A stretch of DNA of 64,000 nucleotides from Dipteronia dyeriana (lineage: Eukaryota; Streptophyta; Magnoliopsida; Sapindales; Sapindaceae): assembly GCA_032871835.1 (NCBI GenBank), contig CM065296.1:55209288-55273287 (forward strand), read 5' to 3'. The notes beneath the pieces are model-generated. The model ran no database searches and had not been told where the DNA came from. It worked only from the letters and a program-made list of their open reading frames with translations. This document shows positions 24,172-35,531 of this stretch, one piece after another (within the stretch, counting starts at the first letter, position 1; the number at the start of each line of letters is the position of its first letter). Position numbers and translations under genes: made by a program.

Positions 24172-24827
24172 ACATTTGCTCTCTAAAGATCTTTTAGTGA
24201 TGTGTTCACAAAGATTTTACTCATGATGCTTGAAATGCTTGCTTGAATGATGAGTGGCATACTTTTTGAAAATTTGAGCTTCATATTCTTTGAAAGCTAC
24301 TTATTAGAGAAGTAATGATCTTGAATAATTCTTTACTTATTGCTCTTAGATCATGTGCTTTTGAGCCATAAAAACTTGATTTTCAAAAATTGCACTTTGC
24401 TTCTCTTATATGTTTAAGTTTGAGTAGTTGAGTTTGAAAATGTGTAGATTATGGATGTATCTAAAAGTTTATTGCTTAGTACATGATAGATGACCTATGG
24501 TTAGTATCCATTTTTCTTCGGCAACTACATAGAACTCAACGAGCACCTTCATGGAAAGGGCTACACACTTTGGTTGTAAAGCCGCCCAATGTAGGAAAGG
24601 GCTACACCATTGTGATGAGTGAAAGCCGTCATGAAGAATTTATGTTTATGTATGAAAAATCAAAGAATTGTTGAAAAAGAATCAATAAAAAAATCTTTGA
24701 TTCATAGCCTAAAAAGAAATGGAGGAAGGCTTAAAACGGAGTATAGTTGAAAATTGTGATTGCTCGGGTTGAAAAACAGAAATGGAATGACGAGCCACAT
24801 GCACACACACGCTCATATGTTCTCATC
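24172..24827. other. Unassigned segment between copia leader and gypsy pol
   Basis: There is no gene. The expected 3' LTR of the gypsy element should begin at 24828 on the minus strand. The first ten bases, TGATGAGAAC, match the start of the 5' LTR (30080), but the following sequence does not match. The LTR is therefore deleted or replaced. A short direct repeat GGGCTACAC(A/C) is present near 24558 and 24599. Confidence 0.4.
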
Positions 24828-27614
24828 ATTCCCTCCCTCTTGAAAAGGATTTGTCCTCAAATCGTCACCTACATCAAAAGGAGACAAATCAGAAACATTG
24901 AAGCTTGCACTAACATTGTACTCACCTGGAAGATCCAACTTGTATGAGTTGTCATTGATTCTTTCAATCACTTGAAATGGGCCATCTCCCCTTGGAAGTA
25001 GTTTAGAACTCCGCTGGGCGGGGAATCGTTCCTTCCTCATATGCAACCACACCCAATCACCGGGCTCAAACACAACCTTCTTACGCCCTTTATTTGCTTG
25101 ATTGGCGTATTGCTTAGTTCTTCTCTCTACGTTTTCCTGAGTCTTTTCATGGATTTGCTTAACAAAATATGCCTTTTTCTTTCCATCCAAGTTAACATGC
25201 TCATTCACAGGTAAAGAAATTAAATCCAAAGGAGTCAATGGGTTAAAAGCATACACAATTTCAAAAGGCGAAAAATGAGTTGCAGAATGCACACTCCTAT
25301 TATAAGCAAACTCTACTTGCGGCAGACAATCCTCCCATGTTTTCAAGTTCTTTTGTATTATAGCACGCAACAAGGTAGATAAAGTCCTATTAACTACTTC
25401 AGTTTGACCATCAGTTTGTGGATGAAAAGTAGTAGAAAATAAAAGTTTAGTGCCTAACTTACCCCACAAAGTCTTCCAAAAGTAGCTTAAGAACTTAGCA
25501 TCTCTATCCGAAACAATGGTCTAAGGCATGCCATGCAATCTTACAATTTCTTTGAAAAACAAATCAACAATATGTGATGCATCATCGGTTTTATGACAAG
25601 GAATGAAATGTGCCATTTTAGAAAACCTATCAACAACCACATATATAGAGTCCTTACCCCTTTTTGACCTAGGCAAACCCAACACAAAATCCATAGAAAT
25701 ATCAATCCAAGGTCCACTAGGTATAGGCAAAGGAGTATACAATCCATGAGGCTTAATCCTAGACTTGGCTTGTCTACAAGTAATGCATTTCTCACAGATT
25801 CTTTCTACATCACGTTTCATATGAGGCCAAAAAAAATGTTCATACAAAGTATCTAGCGTCTTAGCTACATCAAAATGCCTCATCAAACCTCCCCCATGAG
25901 CTTCTCTAACAAGCAATTCAAGCAAATAACTCTTAGGCACACATAATTTAGTTTCTCTAAACAAAAATCCATCATGCCTATAAAATTTACCAAATGCAGC
26001 CTTTTCACATGCATTGAACACATTGCCAAAATCAGAATCTTCCACATACAACTGTTTAATGTATTCAAAACCAAACAATTTAGCATCCAAAGTAGAAAGT
26101 AGAACGTACCTTCTTGACAGAGCATCTGCGACCACGTTTTCCTTACCCTTTTTGTACTTGATCACATATGGAAATGTTTCAATGAACTCCACCCACTTGG
26201 CATGCCGCTTATTTATCTTGTGTTGCCCCTTTATATGCTTCAAGGACTCATGAACCGTGTGAATCACAAATTATTTTGGCCAAAGGTAGTGTTGCCAAGT
26301 TTCCAATGCTCTAATCAAAGCGTACATCTCCTTGTCATAGGTAGGATAATTCAAGGCTGCTCCACTTATCTTCTCACTAAAATATGCAATGGGACGACCT
26401 TCTTGCATTAGAACAGCTCCAAAACCTATTCCTGAAACATCACACTCAATCTCAAAAGTTTTAGCAAAGTCAGGCAAAGCAAGCAAAGGTGCATTAGTTA
26501 ATTTTTCCTTAATCAAGTTAAATGCCTTTTCTTGTTCATTACCCCACTTAAAACCCATATTCTTTTTGTTAACTTCGGTTAAAGATACAGCTACACTACT
26601 AAAATCTTTCACAAACCTCCTATAAAAACTAGCCAACCCATGAAAACTTCTCACTTGTCCCACATTGGTAGGTTTCGGCCACTCCTTAATTGCCTTAACC
26701 TTTTCTTCATGAACCCCAATTCCCTTAGCACTAACAACAAAGCCCAGAAATACAAGTTTAATGGTGCAAAAGGTGCACTTTTTGAGATTAGCAAACAACT
26801 TTTCTGTTCTTAAAACACCTAAAACAAGTTTTAAATGTTCAACATGCTCATCCAAGTTTTTGCTATAAATCAGAATGTCATCAAAATAAACAACCACAAA
26901 CTTTCCAATAAAAGCACGCAAAACATGGTTCATTAATCTCATGAAAGTATTTGGTGCATTAGTTAATCCAAAAGGCATAACTAACCACTCATATAATCCA
27001 TATTTTGTTTTGAATGCAGTTTTCCACTCATCACCTTCCTTCATCCTAATTTGATGATATCCACTTTTAAGATCAATTTTAGTAAAAACAATAGAACCAT
27101 GTAATTCATCAAGCATATCATCTAATCTAGGAATAGGATGTCGATACTTTACAGTGATATTGTTGATGGCACGACAATCAATGCACATCCTCCATGTTCC
27201 ATCCTTCTTTGGCATAAGCAATACGGGAACCGCACAAGGACTCATGCTCTCACGTACATACCCCTTTTCCATGACCTCACTAACCTGCCTTTGAAGTTCC
27301 TTTGTCTCCTCAGGATTACTTCTATATGCTGGTCTATTTGGGATGGGTGCTTCGGGTACAAAGTCAATTTGGTGCTCAATCCCCCTTATTAGTGGTAAGC
27401 CAATAGGCATCTCTTTGGGAAACACTTCATCAAAGTCCTGCAATAGAGAAACAACAACACTAGGCAAGGAAGGGTTAAGTTCATTAGTACTAAAGCAAGC
27501 CTCTTTGTACAAAAGTACAATCATTGGCTGATTTGAAAATAGAGCCTTTTTGACCTCACTCTCCCTTGCATAAAAGCTTACTTGTTTTCTCTCTCTCTTT
27601 TTCTCAACAACCAC
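24813..27614 (-). pseudogene. Gypsy pol (RT, RNase H, integrase), open apart from two nonsense codons
   Basis: One minus-strand frame covers about 2.8 kb. Reverse transcriptase has [20 protein letters not shown] and the [10 protein letters not shown] catalytic motif. RNase H contains [18 protein letters not shown], where the usual catalytic CDAS reads CDVS. Next come the integrase zinc region ([12 protein letters not shown]), a core containing [11 protein letters not shown], and [15 protein letters not shown] with the catalytic Glu. Two in-frame stops interrupt it: TAA near 26270 (between WPK and FVIHTV) and TAG near 25521 (after HGMP). The end [12 protein letters not shown] lies on the first bases of the LTR. 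No chromodomain is seen. Pol would copy and integrate the element. Confidence 0.88.
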
Positions 27615-27624
27615 TTTTTCTTTT

Positions 27625-28792
27625 TCATCTTTTTTTTTCTTTTTTTGCTATTTCAGAATCTTTTTCTTTTCTCTCTCTTTCTTTTGAACTCTCACTCTCA
27701 CTCTCTTTTTTGACATCTCTCTCTTTTCTTAACCTTACTTGATCTTCATACACTTGTTTTGGGGTTAAAGGTACAAGAGTGATTGATTTTTTATTGAGTA
27801 CAAAGGAGTATCTATTGGTATGCCCATCATTGTTCACATGCCTATCGAACTGCCATGGTCTCCCCAAAAGGATATGGCCCGCATTCATTGGTACCACATC
27901 ATAAAGGACTTCATCTTTGTACTTTCCAACTGAAAACGTCACCAACACTTGTTTAGTCACCTTGATTTCCCTACTATCATTTAACCACTGTAACTTATAT
28001 GGTTTTGGATGCCTCAAAGTGGCTAAATTCAATTTCTCCACAAAATTAGTGCTAGCCACATTAGTACAACTCCCCCCATCAATGATCATGCTACATACCT
28101 TATCATTAACATTGCAGCGGGTATGAAAAATGTTGTCACGTTGTACCTCATCATCTTCCTTGGCTTGAGCACTAAGAGCTCTTCTCCCACCAAAAGCTCT
28201 TCATCCACCGGATATTCAATATCAATTGCATCCTCCAAAGGTGGCATGGACTCATCATCAAATTCACCCTCAGATTCGATCTCACCATCATCCTTCAAAA
28301 CCATTACTCTCTTGTTTGGGCATTGAGATGCAATATGACCTGCTCCCAAACACTTAAAGCACTTAATGTCACGATTTCTAGAAGGTTGAGAATCTGAGGT
28401 ACCTTGTTTAATGTGCCTCCGACTTTATGATCTCTGGAAGATTCGGCCTTGGCCTTGAAACTAGACTGGTCATCCCTCTTGCTCCAATTCGGTTTCCATG
28501 ATGATGAAGAACCAGAATTTTGCCCAACCCGTGTGGAACTCTTTCTCTTCAACTGTTGTTCCACCTTAATTTCCATGTGTACCATGTCACTCAATTCAAC
28601 ATAATGTTGCAACTCCACCACATTTGCTATGTCTCGGTTTATTCCACTTAAAAACCTTGCCATAGTAGCCTCTCGGTCTTCCTCTACATCAGCTCGAATC
28701 ATGGCTTTATACAAAAAATTAAGATATATTGTTTCTGGTGCATCATCAAATAAGTCTCTACTTTTATCACGTGACATATTTGAAACCTGCAA
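27625..28792 (-). pseudogene. Gypsy gag (N-terminus missing) and protease
   Basis: The minus-strand frame 28792-28304 contains REATMARFLSGINRD and SSSSWKPNWSKRDD, the C-terminal half of gag; the usual N-terminal half is absent. A frameshift near 28380 precedes the zinc knuckle CFKCLGAGHIASQC (CX2CX4HX4C). The frame 28349-28086 then runs into an acidic linker, and 28089-27625 holds the protease with MIIDGGSCTNVAS (DGG in place of the common DSG or DTG) and HILLGRPWQFDR. A final charged Lys/Glu stretch breaks in an A-run at about 27630, just before pol opens. Confidence 0.8.
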
Positions 28793-29314
28793 AACAAAAG
28801 AAATTTGTAAGCCTCACAAACACTCCCTCACGTGTTTACTCTCAAAGATAGTGGCACTCACAATCGTGTTTTCACTCAATTCTTTGGCTTTTACCCTCTG
28901 ATGAGCTCACACACTCTTGCATCCACTCTTTGTTAACTCTTTCAGTTCTTCCTTTTTTTTTATGACTTATACGGACACTCACAAGAAGTACAACAAAAAT
29001 AGAAGTAATAAAGTAAAAGGACAAGAATAATGAAGACGGAATTCTTTAGCTATTAATTTTTTTTTTTGAATATCAATGCACGGAATCAAGATAAAGAATA
29101 GAAATAGTTAATATAAGTTCAACTACATGACCCAAAAAAAAAATTTGTATTTTTTTTTTACCGACCTTGATCAAGTGGACTCAAGCAAGCTTTTGGTACT
29201 TTTTTTTTTGTACCGGATTTGATCAAACGTTTTTTTTTGTTTTTTTTTGTTGAAACAAACGAATACAGAGAAGAGAAAGAACAAGGATAGATTAAACCTG
29301 ATTTAGAAGCCTAA
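28793..29314 (-). other. Gypsy leader between primer-binding site and gag
   Basis: Non-coding with several A/T homopolymer runs (29140-29240). The beginning of gag expected here is missing, unlike the related leader at 63105-63390, which keeps a gag-like start. Confidence 0.5.
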
Positions 29315-29326
29315 GCTCTGATACCA
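29315..29326 (-). other. Primer-binding site (initiator tRNA-Met type)
   Basis: Minus-strand TGGTATCAGAGC lies two bases after the LTR end. It is complementary to the 3' end of plant initiator tRNA-Met, the common primer of this group. Confidence 0.85.
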
Positions 29327-29328
29327 AC

Positions 29329-30080
29329 TGATATGAACCTTACCAAGAGAAGTGAGACCCGGAATCAATATATGGTAACAAAGAATCGTTTTCTAATCAA
29401 GTTTGTAAACAAGAACAAAATCGGACCGCGACCTGTTATCTATATGAAGATAAGAACCAACGGTATCAAGAAAATTGTAGACGCCACACGCAAGAATAAG
29501 AAAGAAGATGTGAGTGATAAGTCAAGTTTTCAGAACCAAAAAGAGATGAACTCTCACAAATTTTTTTTTTCAATTCAAGTATGTCGAATTACATCCAATT
29601 CGTTCCTTTATATACTAAAACTCTAAACGAAAAGAAAGGCTATAAGCCATCCTAAAAGGAAACAAGATAATTCGGACATTAAGGTCTTATAATCAGAAGA
29701 AAACTAATTTGAGAAACTATTGACTTACTCCCTAATTGGAAAGCTAAATCTGGAAACAAATCAGCTCCTTAATTTGGGAAACAAATCAACTATTATTCTT
29801 TGGAAATTAAAAGGGAATAAATCATCCAAAGTTGACTCTTCTCCTAGCTTGTGCCACACACCCAAGTCTTCCTTATTCAGCCCAATCAATTGCCTTGATG
29901 ACATTAATTATGCCTTGGTCTTCATGTGGGCTTATCTTGGACTTCAACAATTCAAAATCAGCCCAAGTGTCTTGAATTAGGCTATTTAGTGCTTCTTTGA
30001 ATCTCTTAGCTCTTGCCCTTGTTATTGGCCCAACCGGAACATGCAATGGATCATTTGATGCAGCTGGCTTGTTCTCATCA
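29329..30080 (-). repeat. 5' LTR of minus-strand gypsy element, with in-LTR reading frame
   Basis: On the minus strand it starts TGATGAGAACAAGCC at 30080 and ends GGTTCATATCA at 29329, 752 bases. It matches the LTRs at 62305 and 63434. Its first 210 bases are open in frame with the pol end and encode PVGPITRARAKRFKEALN, stopping at 29873. In an intact element, pol would therefore run into the 3' LTR. Confidence 0.8.
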
Positions 30081-31270
30081 CCACGTCCATGAGAGAGTCC
30101 CATTTTGTAATCTGAAAATGGATTTGAAATCGAATAACAAAGGCTGGAGAACGGTCGAAGAACATAAGGAGGACTCTAAGGAGGAAGGAAGAGGTAAAGC
30201 ACCCTTTCCCGGGAGGCGCGTGGGCATCACGGGAAAGGATGCCTTTTACCCCCATGGAGGCCATATGCCTCCACAGAAAAGTAGAGGTGGCACCCTCCCA
30301 TTGGTTGGTTATTTCTCTCTTTCACTTTCCATTGAATATCTCTTTTTTCCTCTCTTTTATTAAGTGTAGAAGTTGAAGAAAAACAAGTGTAAACATTTTT
30401 CTCTCCAATTTTCCTATCTCCCAAACACCATAAATTTCTTATCCGGAGTGTGAATTGAGTGATTCAAGTTGGAGATTCCTCTATCCTTCCTACAAGAGTT
30501 TGATGAAATATTTCATATGTACATGCATCATTTGCTTGATTGCATTATTTTTCAGATTATAAACTAGAATACATTTCACATGTGCTTATCGATTCATTTC
30601 TAATTTCCATAGGATATATTGATCATGTATTTTATGTTGTGTGTGTTTGCAGCATTTGTGTTCACTTATATCATAATCCTTGTAAAGAGGTTGGAAGTCT
30701 CATTTCTTAGAGTGATTATTTGATTTGAGCATTGGTAGTCCTTGCTAGGATCGGGGTTATCCGGATAGCTAAGCATTGGAAGTCGCATTTTGGAGAGTGA
30801 TTCTTTGATCTATCAAGGAAGTCTTGTCTAGAATCGGGTGGACTTGGAAAGACAAGCAAGAAATTTTCCTAGAGATGTGAGGTCTTGGATAGGAAGTCGA
30901 TGTAGTAAGTTCACTAAGCTCGATGGTATAATAGGTGTAGATAGTTTGGAGTGTGAATCTTGTGTTGATTGCCTCTTGAGTGTGTATCTCTTATTTGTCA
31001 TAGTGATTTGCTTTTGCCAATGGTTGCAGTATCAACCCATGGAAGTTTCCTCCTAGGAGATTTTACCACATAAAAATCATTGCGTTGTTTTTTGCTTTTA
31101 TTTTCCTTGTTTTCTTCAAATCGTTTTGATTCATCCAATGCTTAATTAACATGATATTACTAGTTGAATCAATTTACTTGTTATTGTTTCTTTATGCAAT
31201 TGTACTTCTTGTGGAGAAAAACAAATTGCAAGAATTTTGAGATCATACCTATTCATCCCCCTAGGTATAT
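30081..31270 (+). repeat. Probable copia-type (SIRE/Tork-like) LTR remnant
   Basis: There is no gene. The end region has the layout of plant copia LTRs: TTTTACCACATAAAAATC near 31059, then CATACCTATTCATCCCCCTA at about 31245. A similar end, CCTATTCACCCCGTCTCGG, occurs near 53882. A repeated TTGGAAGTC(T/G)CATTT motif lies at 30691 and 30777. No primer-binding site follows. Confidence 0.4.
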
Positions 31271-31379
31271 TTGACACTATAAATGGTTAAGGAAATTTTC
31301 AGTGTTTGAAGGTTAGGTCACTAATCGAGTGTGAAAATTCAAGTTTGCCCCTAAAAATCTCATGATCTGAAAATGGATA

Positions 31380-32650
31380 AGGTTCTGCTAGCACAAATTA
31401 GCGAGTTGGGACTCGCAGTTTCATGTCACAAAGGTAGAGGGAGGAGTACTTCCGCAATCCTAGTAGGTGGAGAAGTAGTCCTAGCAGTTTGACCGGCAGG
31501 AAACGTGGGAGGAGTGGGATGTAGAGAAAAATATGGGTCATCAAAAGGAGCAGGTTCTCACTGGTCCGGCAGAGGGACAACGGAAACTACAAGAGACAAG
31601 AAAAAGATAAAAATCTACCACGATCTCTTAGAAAGCACAGTAAAGAATAAATAGAGGATTTCATCTACTTCAAGAAGCAATAGAGATAAGCAGGTAACGG
31701 TCCACCCTACATAATCAAAGAGGTATAAGGTTGGGTACTGCAGATTGACGAAGAACGGTCGATGATGGCCTTCAGGTTGGATAGCCATTAAACTGGGTAG
31801 GAACCTTTTTTTAGTACCCCCAATGTGAACCGAGCTCCCCTAACTACCACATACCATGACCCACTTTTCCTTCTAGGGGGAGTCCTTCTTAGTGGCACCA
31901 GGGACAATGAAATTCAAATTATCCTTCCCCTTGGCGTAGAATTGTCCCTTTGGACTAGAAGAGTTAGCAGCAACTTGGAAGACATACTTCAATTCATCTG
32001 GTCTCAGTTTCTGTTGACAACATTCTTCTTCCATTGCTCCTTCCACAGCACGCAACCCTACTAGATGCCTCCAAAACTCGGGTTAGTTGGAGAGGAGCAA
32101 GTTGTAAGGCGTGAAGTGCCCTATGGAGAGTCTGGTGGAGAGGTAGCCGGACTCCACTTTCAAAAGTAGCAGTATGAATAGGGAGCACACTTGAGGAAGG
32201 GGTGTACACATCATACCCCTTATGTGGGTTGGTAATCGTGATGCTATTAGGAATAAGAAATTTTGCCCTCAAACAACTGATCGACTCGATTGTAGCAGTA
32301 AAATCAGGGATGACACAAAAGTCATAAGGGAAGTGTAAGCGTCCCCTCTGGTAAGTTTGAATGGACCCCGGATAGGCCTCTGCCAGCCTTGTCATCAACC
32401 GGTTTCTTACCTGAATCCCCCTTAACTATCTCCAGCGAGGTATCAAGGTTGTTGGAGAAACCACTTCTAATGGTAACATTCCGGCTTGAGTGACGACATT
32501 GTAGCTGAAGGACGTCGCTCTCACTGCTATCCTCCTCCCAAATCCTCTTCCTACATGTGAGGTACGAAGAGTCACCCTCCACGAGTCGGTCCACACTATC
32601 GTTGTCAGAGTGCGACATGGAAGCATCAGAAGACTGGTTCGAAGATGGTA
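31380..32650 (-). pseudogene. Antisense gene of a Tat-like element, copy 3 (diverged)
   Basis: Minus-strand frames 32618-31994 and 32055-31873 give YDFCVIPDFTATIES, FESGVRLPLHQTLHRAL and LQLAPLQL, then a frameshift and a WRHLVGLRAVEGAM-type stretch. The FESGVRLPLH...LAPLQL block corresponds to IFSCGVTIPLQ...ISPTQLAP in copy 1, the conserved core of plant 'putative gypsy type transposon' proteins. A Tat-like LTR starts on its right at 33031 in plus orientation. This is the expected layout of antisense gene followed by 3' LTR. The remainder of the element was not found. It is broken by several stops. Confidence 0.6.
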
Positions 32651-33030
32651 AAAAGTCTGATAAAGGGGAAAATAAAGAAGACAGAAGCGAGCAAGTAGGG
32701 TTTTTTTAATTTTAAAAGAAAAAGAAGTTTTGAATACATGGAGAGTTAGAAGGATGTCACCGTGCTTAAATAGGGAATGGAATAGTAACTAATGATGGAA
32801 GCGTGATCTTGGAAACGAGATTTTCTATCAAAAATCTCAAGAAACGAACGAACCATTTTATTTTTTAAGCGGGTATGCTCCACTAGCTCGACTCATGGAC
32901 CATAGCATTTAATGCAAAGATTTCCTCCCCGGTCCTAGTAACCGATTGTGGAAGGAAAAATTCCCAAATTATTCTGAAAAGCTTACTCCAACCCCAACTA
33001 GTCACCAGTGTTCAAGTCAGAGGGGACTTT
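32651..33030. other. Spacer between antisense gene copy 3 and LTR
   Basis: No coding sequence is seen. It ends with AGAGGGGACTTT, a purine-rich tract immediately before the LTR start and a plausible polypurine tract. Confidence 0.4.
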
Positions 33031-33928
33031 TGTTAATAGCCGCTTTTGGTTCACCCAACTGGTACCTGGTAGGACATGCTTTTTGATACTTGGAAGTCCT
33101 AGCAAGCTAATACCTACCTCGAGATACCCAGCAGCGAGGTAACTCCTACCTAGTACCTCACTGACAGGTCATATGCTTGGTACTAGAATACCTCGATGCC
33201 ATCTCACCACCTCTTCCAGGCTTATGACACGTCCATCAGGTAAGAGGGAAGTTAGTCGAAAAGCTCCAGAATGATAGGTCAAGACCACACCACCAGACTG
33301 GTACCCAGAGGTACCTCGCCACAGATATGCAGGATCATGATTACTCCTCCAAGCTACAGAGTTGCCTTCTTTGCCATTAAAGCACCATAATGTGGCCAGA
33401 TAGGTCAACGGATTCACCATGTAGTTAAAATTATACCCAAATGGAAACCTAACGTGATCAACGAGAGTAATTCCCACATAATTTGATTCCCCCATCAATG
33501 TCAATCTTTTTTCGGTAACATGGCCAAATCAATTGGTATAAATTATAGGGATTTGATTGACGATGATGAGGAATTAAAAGAGGACGTCGGGATCTAGACA
33601 GGGTATCAAAAAATAGAGAGAAAAAAGGCAAAGCTATTTCACCATTTTTCTCAGAGGATTTAACCACTTATCGACACGTACGAGATCTCCATCTCCAACG
33701 GTGTTTAGAGGGAGAGAGAGAAAGAGAAAGAGAAAGAGAAAGAGCATAGTGAGACCAAATTTGTACCATTTCCACGATCATTGTACTTCATTAAAGTTAT
33801 ATCACCTATTTGACTAATAAAACAATTCTCCACTAGCAATCTCATTCTTCCTTCCTTCCTCTTTCCTTAATCTCATTTGAATCTCCTTGGTATGAAGTAC
33901 CTACCCCCTGCAACCTACCAAGGTAACA
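33031..33928 (+). repeat. Tat-like 3' LTR (diverged relative of 2848-3998)
   Basis: It starts TGTTAATAGCCGC and ends CAAGGTAACA, with TGTTA...TAACA termini like the LTR at 2848-3998, and is 898 bases long. It contains repeated GGTACC(T/C) text and a GAGAAA-rich purine run at 33710-33744. Short ORFs inside are not supported. Confidence 0.55.
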
Positions 33929-34565
33929 GGTTGAGGGTGTTAACTGATACTTCTCACATCAAACGAATTTTTGGTTAACAAAAAAAATTAAGTAACATGT
34001 AAACCGTACAATATATAAGAATCTATAAAGAGAATTAGGTCATACCCTTGATAACCTATGCATTCTTTTCTTTAAGCTTTTATTCTAAATTCGAACCACC
34101 AAGCCTTTCTCGTTATGTCCCTCGAACAGGAAATTGTGTATGGGCACGTCACGACCTTTAAGAGATTGTAAGGAGGTAGTAGAAAGAAATGAAAACAGCT
34201 TTTGTTTTCTATTTGGTGAGTTCGGCCACCCTTGATGGAAAAGAAGAAAAACATTTTTTTCTTTTCATTTCGTCTTATGGCCACACCTCTCCTTTCTTTT
34301 AGGGTTAAGTTCTTTTTCTTTTCTTTTCTTGGCAAAATTTTTACCCTAGACCCTCTAGGTGGCTCTATGTATTTGGTTCACAAATTCACAAATAGTCTAT
34401 TTCCTAGTTATGTAAATAAATCTATACATATTTAAAACGAGATACATATCCTTTTTCTAAATATATCTTTATATATTTAAAAGGATAATTAGTATATAAG
34501 TGTCCTAGGTAAAGTAGGATTATAACTCCCACCTAACCCTGGTTGACTTAGATTTAAATATTAGA
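33929..34565. repeat. Probable diverged copia-LTR debris
   Basis: There is no gene. TATGTCCCTCGAACAGG followed by GGGCACGTCACGACC near 34116 resembles TATGTCTCGGAACTGG and GGGCACATCACGG in the copia LTR near 17900, suggesting related LTR origin. Confidence 0.35.
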
Positions 34566-34786
34566 TTTTTTTTGGGTAAATAAATAGTATCATAGAAAGA
34601 AGGAAGGAATGTACAAATACAAGGGGCATACCCCAGGAAGAAAGGGACACAAAGCCTAGAAACAACGTTCAAACAACAAACTCTCTAATAAGAGCTAAAA
34701 CAAAGGCTTTACAAAGAGCACTGAGCACAACACGAGCCCACACCACCTAGGGATAACTAGAGATGAGAGGCTAATTCTTCAACTTG
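34566..34786 (-). mobile_element. LINE 3' end fragment (5'-truncated)
   Basis: A T run (poly-A tail on the minus strand) is followed by about 210 bases nearly identical to the 3' UTR of the LINE at 36560-36720 and 43270-43340, including AGCACTGAGCACAAC and GATGAGAGGCTAATTCTTC. The match stops at AACTTG. Very short, tail-anchored copies are typical of target-primed LINE insertion. Confidence 0.8.
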
Positions 34787-35531
34787 CAACCTTGTTCGGA
34801 CAATATGTATACCTATTTGAGGTCCCCATTTCCTATCGTTTGTTCTCTGTTTCGAGTATATTTTGGTTTATATACCTTAAAATAAGGTGTTGGGCTTAAT
34901 TGAAGAGTTTAAAAGGTTAAAGGGCTGAAATTGAAATTCTTGGTGCAGTAAACTCAACTTTTGGGGGGCTGTATCTCCTTTCTCAAATCAAATTGGGTTT
35001 CGTGCTACCTATTTCTGGAAAGCCTAATATTTTTTTTTCATTCCAACAGTTTCTACAAATTGCGATTCCAATATTTGTAGAGGAGATTATGTTTGTTTTC
35101 ATAATAGTGCGCTAACCAAAAATTCTTAACCAGAGGGAAAAGCGACTTGGGAAGTGACTTTCCCCAAGTAGCCACCCAAGTCACCTTTTGCACTGTCAAA
35201 ACTCATTTTCCGTCCATTGTGAAGGGAAGTCTTGTCGTTTCACCCTAACTTCCAAAATTTTTAAATACCCTCATTTTCTTCATCTTCTCCCACACCCCAA
35301 TACCGAACCTCACACCTTTCTTCATCTTCTCCATCTTCTTCACCAAATAAGGGAGAGAATCAAGCTCTCATGGAGGTTTTTTCTCCAATGGAACTCACCA
35401 TACATCTCCACCACCACTTTTCACCCCTATTCCATCATCTTAGAGTAGATTGCAAGGAGAAAGGTAGGCTCTAAGGATTAATTTCGGTCCAAGCACAACC
35501 AATGGAAACGGAGAAGCTTTTAAGGAGATTT
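34787..35531. other. Unassigned intergenic or old repeat sequence
   Basis: No gene is supported. An ORF-like CT-rich stretch at 35250-35350 (CATCTTCTCC repeats) resembles 5' UTR or LTR leader sequence. Confidence 0.35.

Larger units (their letters stand above)
24813..30080 (-). mobile_element. Ty3/gypsy retrotransposon with well preserved pol, 3' LTR missing
   Basis: Order on the minus strand is 5' LTR (30080-29329), primer-binding site, leader, shortened gag, protease, reverse transcriptase, RNase H, integrase. Reverse transcriptase before integrase is the gypsy order. The pol proteins closely resemble those of the plus-strand element at 36721, so both belong to related families. The 3' LTR is recognisable only by its first ten bases at 24819-24828. 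Confidence 0.85.

Noticed and set aside
24813..27614. Chromodomain at the integrase C-terminus
   Set aside because: No aromatic-cage-like block follows the [14 protein letters not shown] region; the frame ends at the LTR start.
30013..30363. 116-residue plus-strand frame
   Set aside because: Straddles the gypsy LTR border and unrelated sequence; the LTR's coding sense is the minus strand.
33169..33504. 111-residue minus-strand frame
   Set aside because: Lies within the Tat-like LTR, has no recognised motif and is not shared with the related LTR at 2848-3998.
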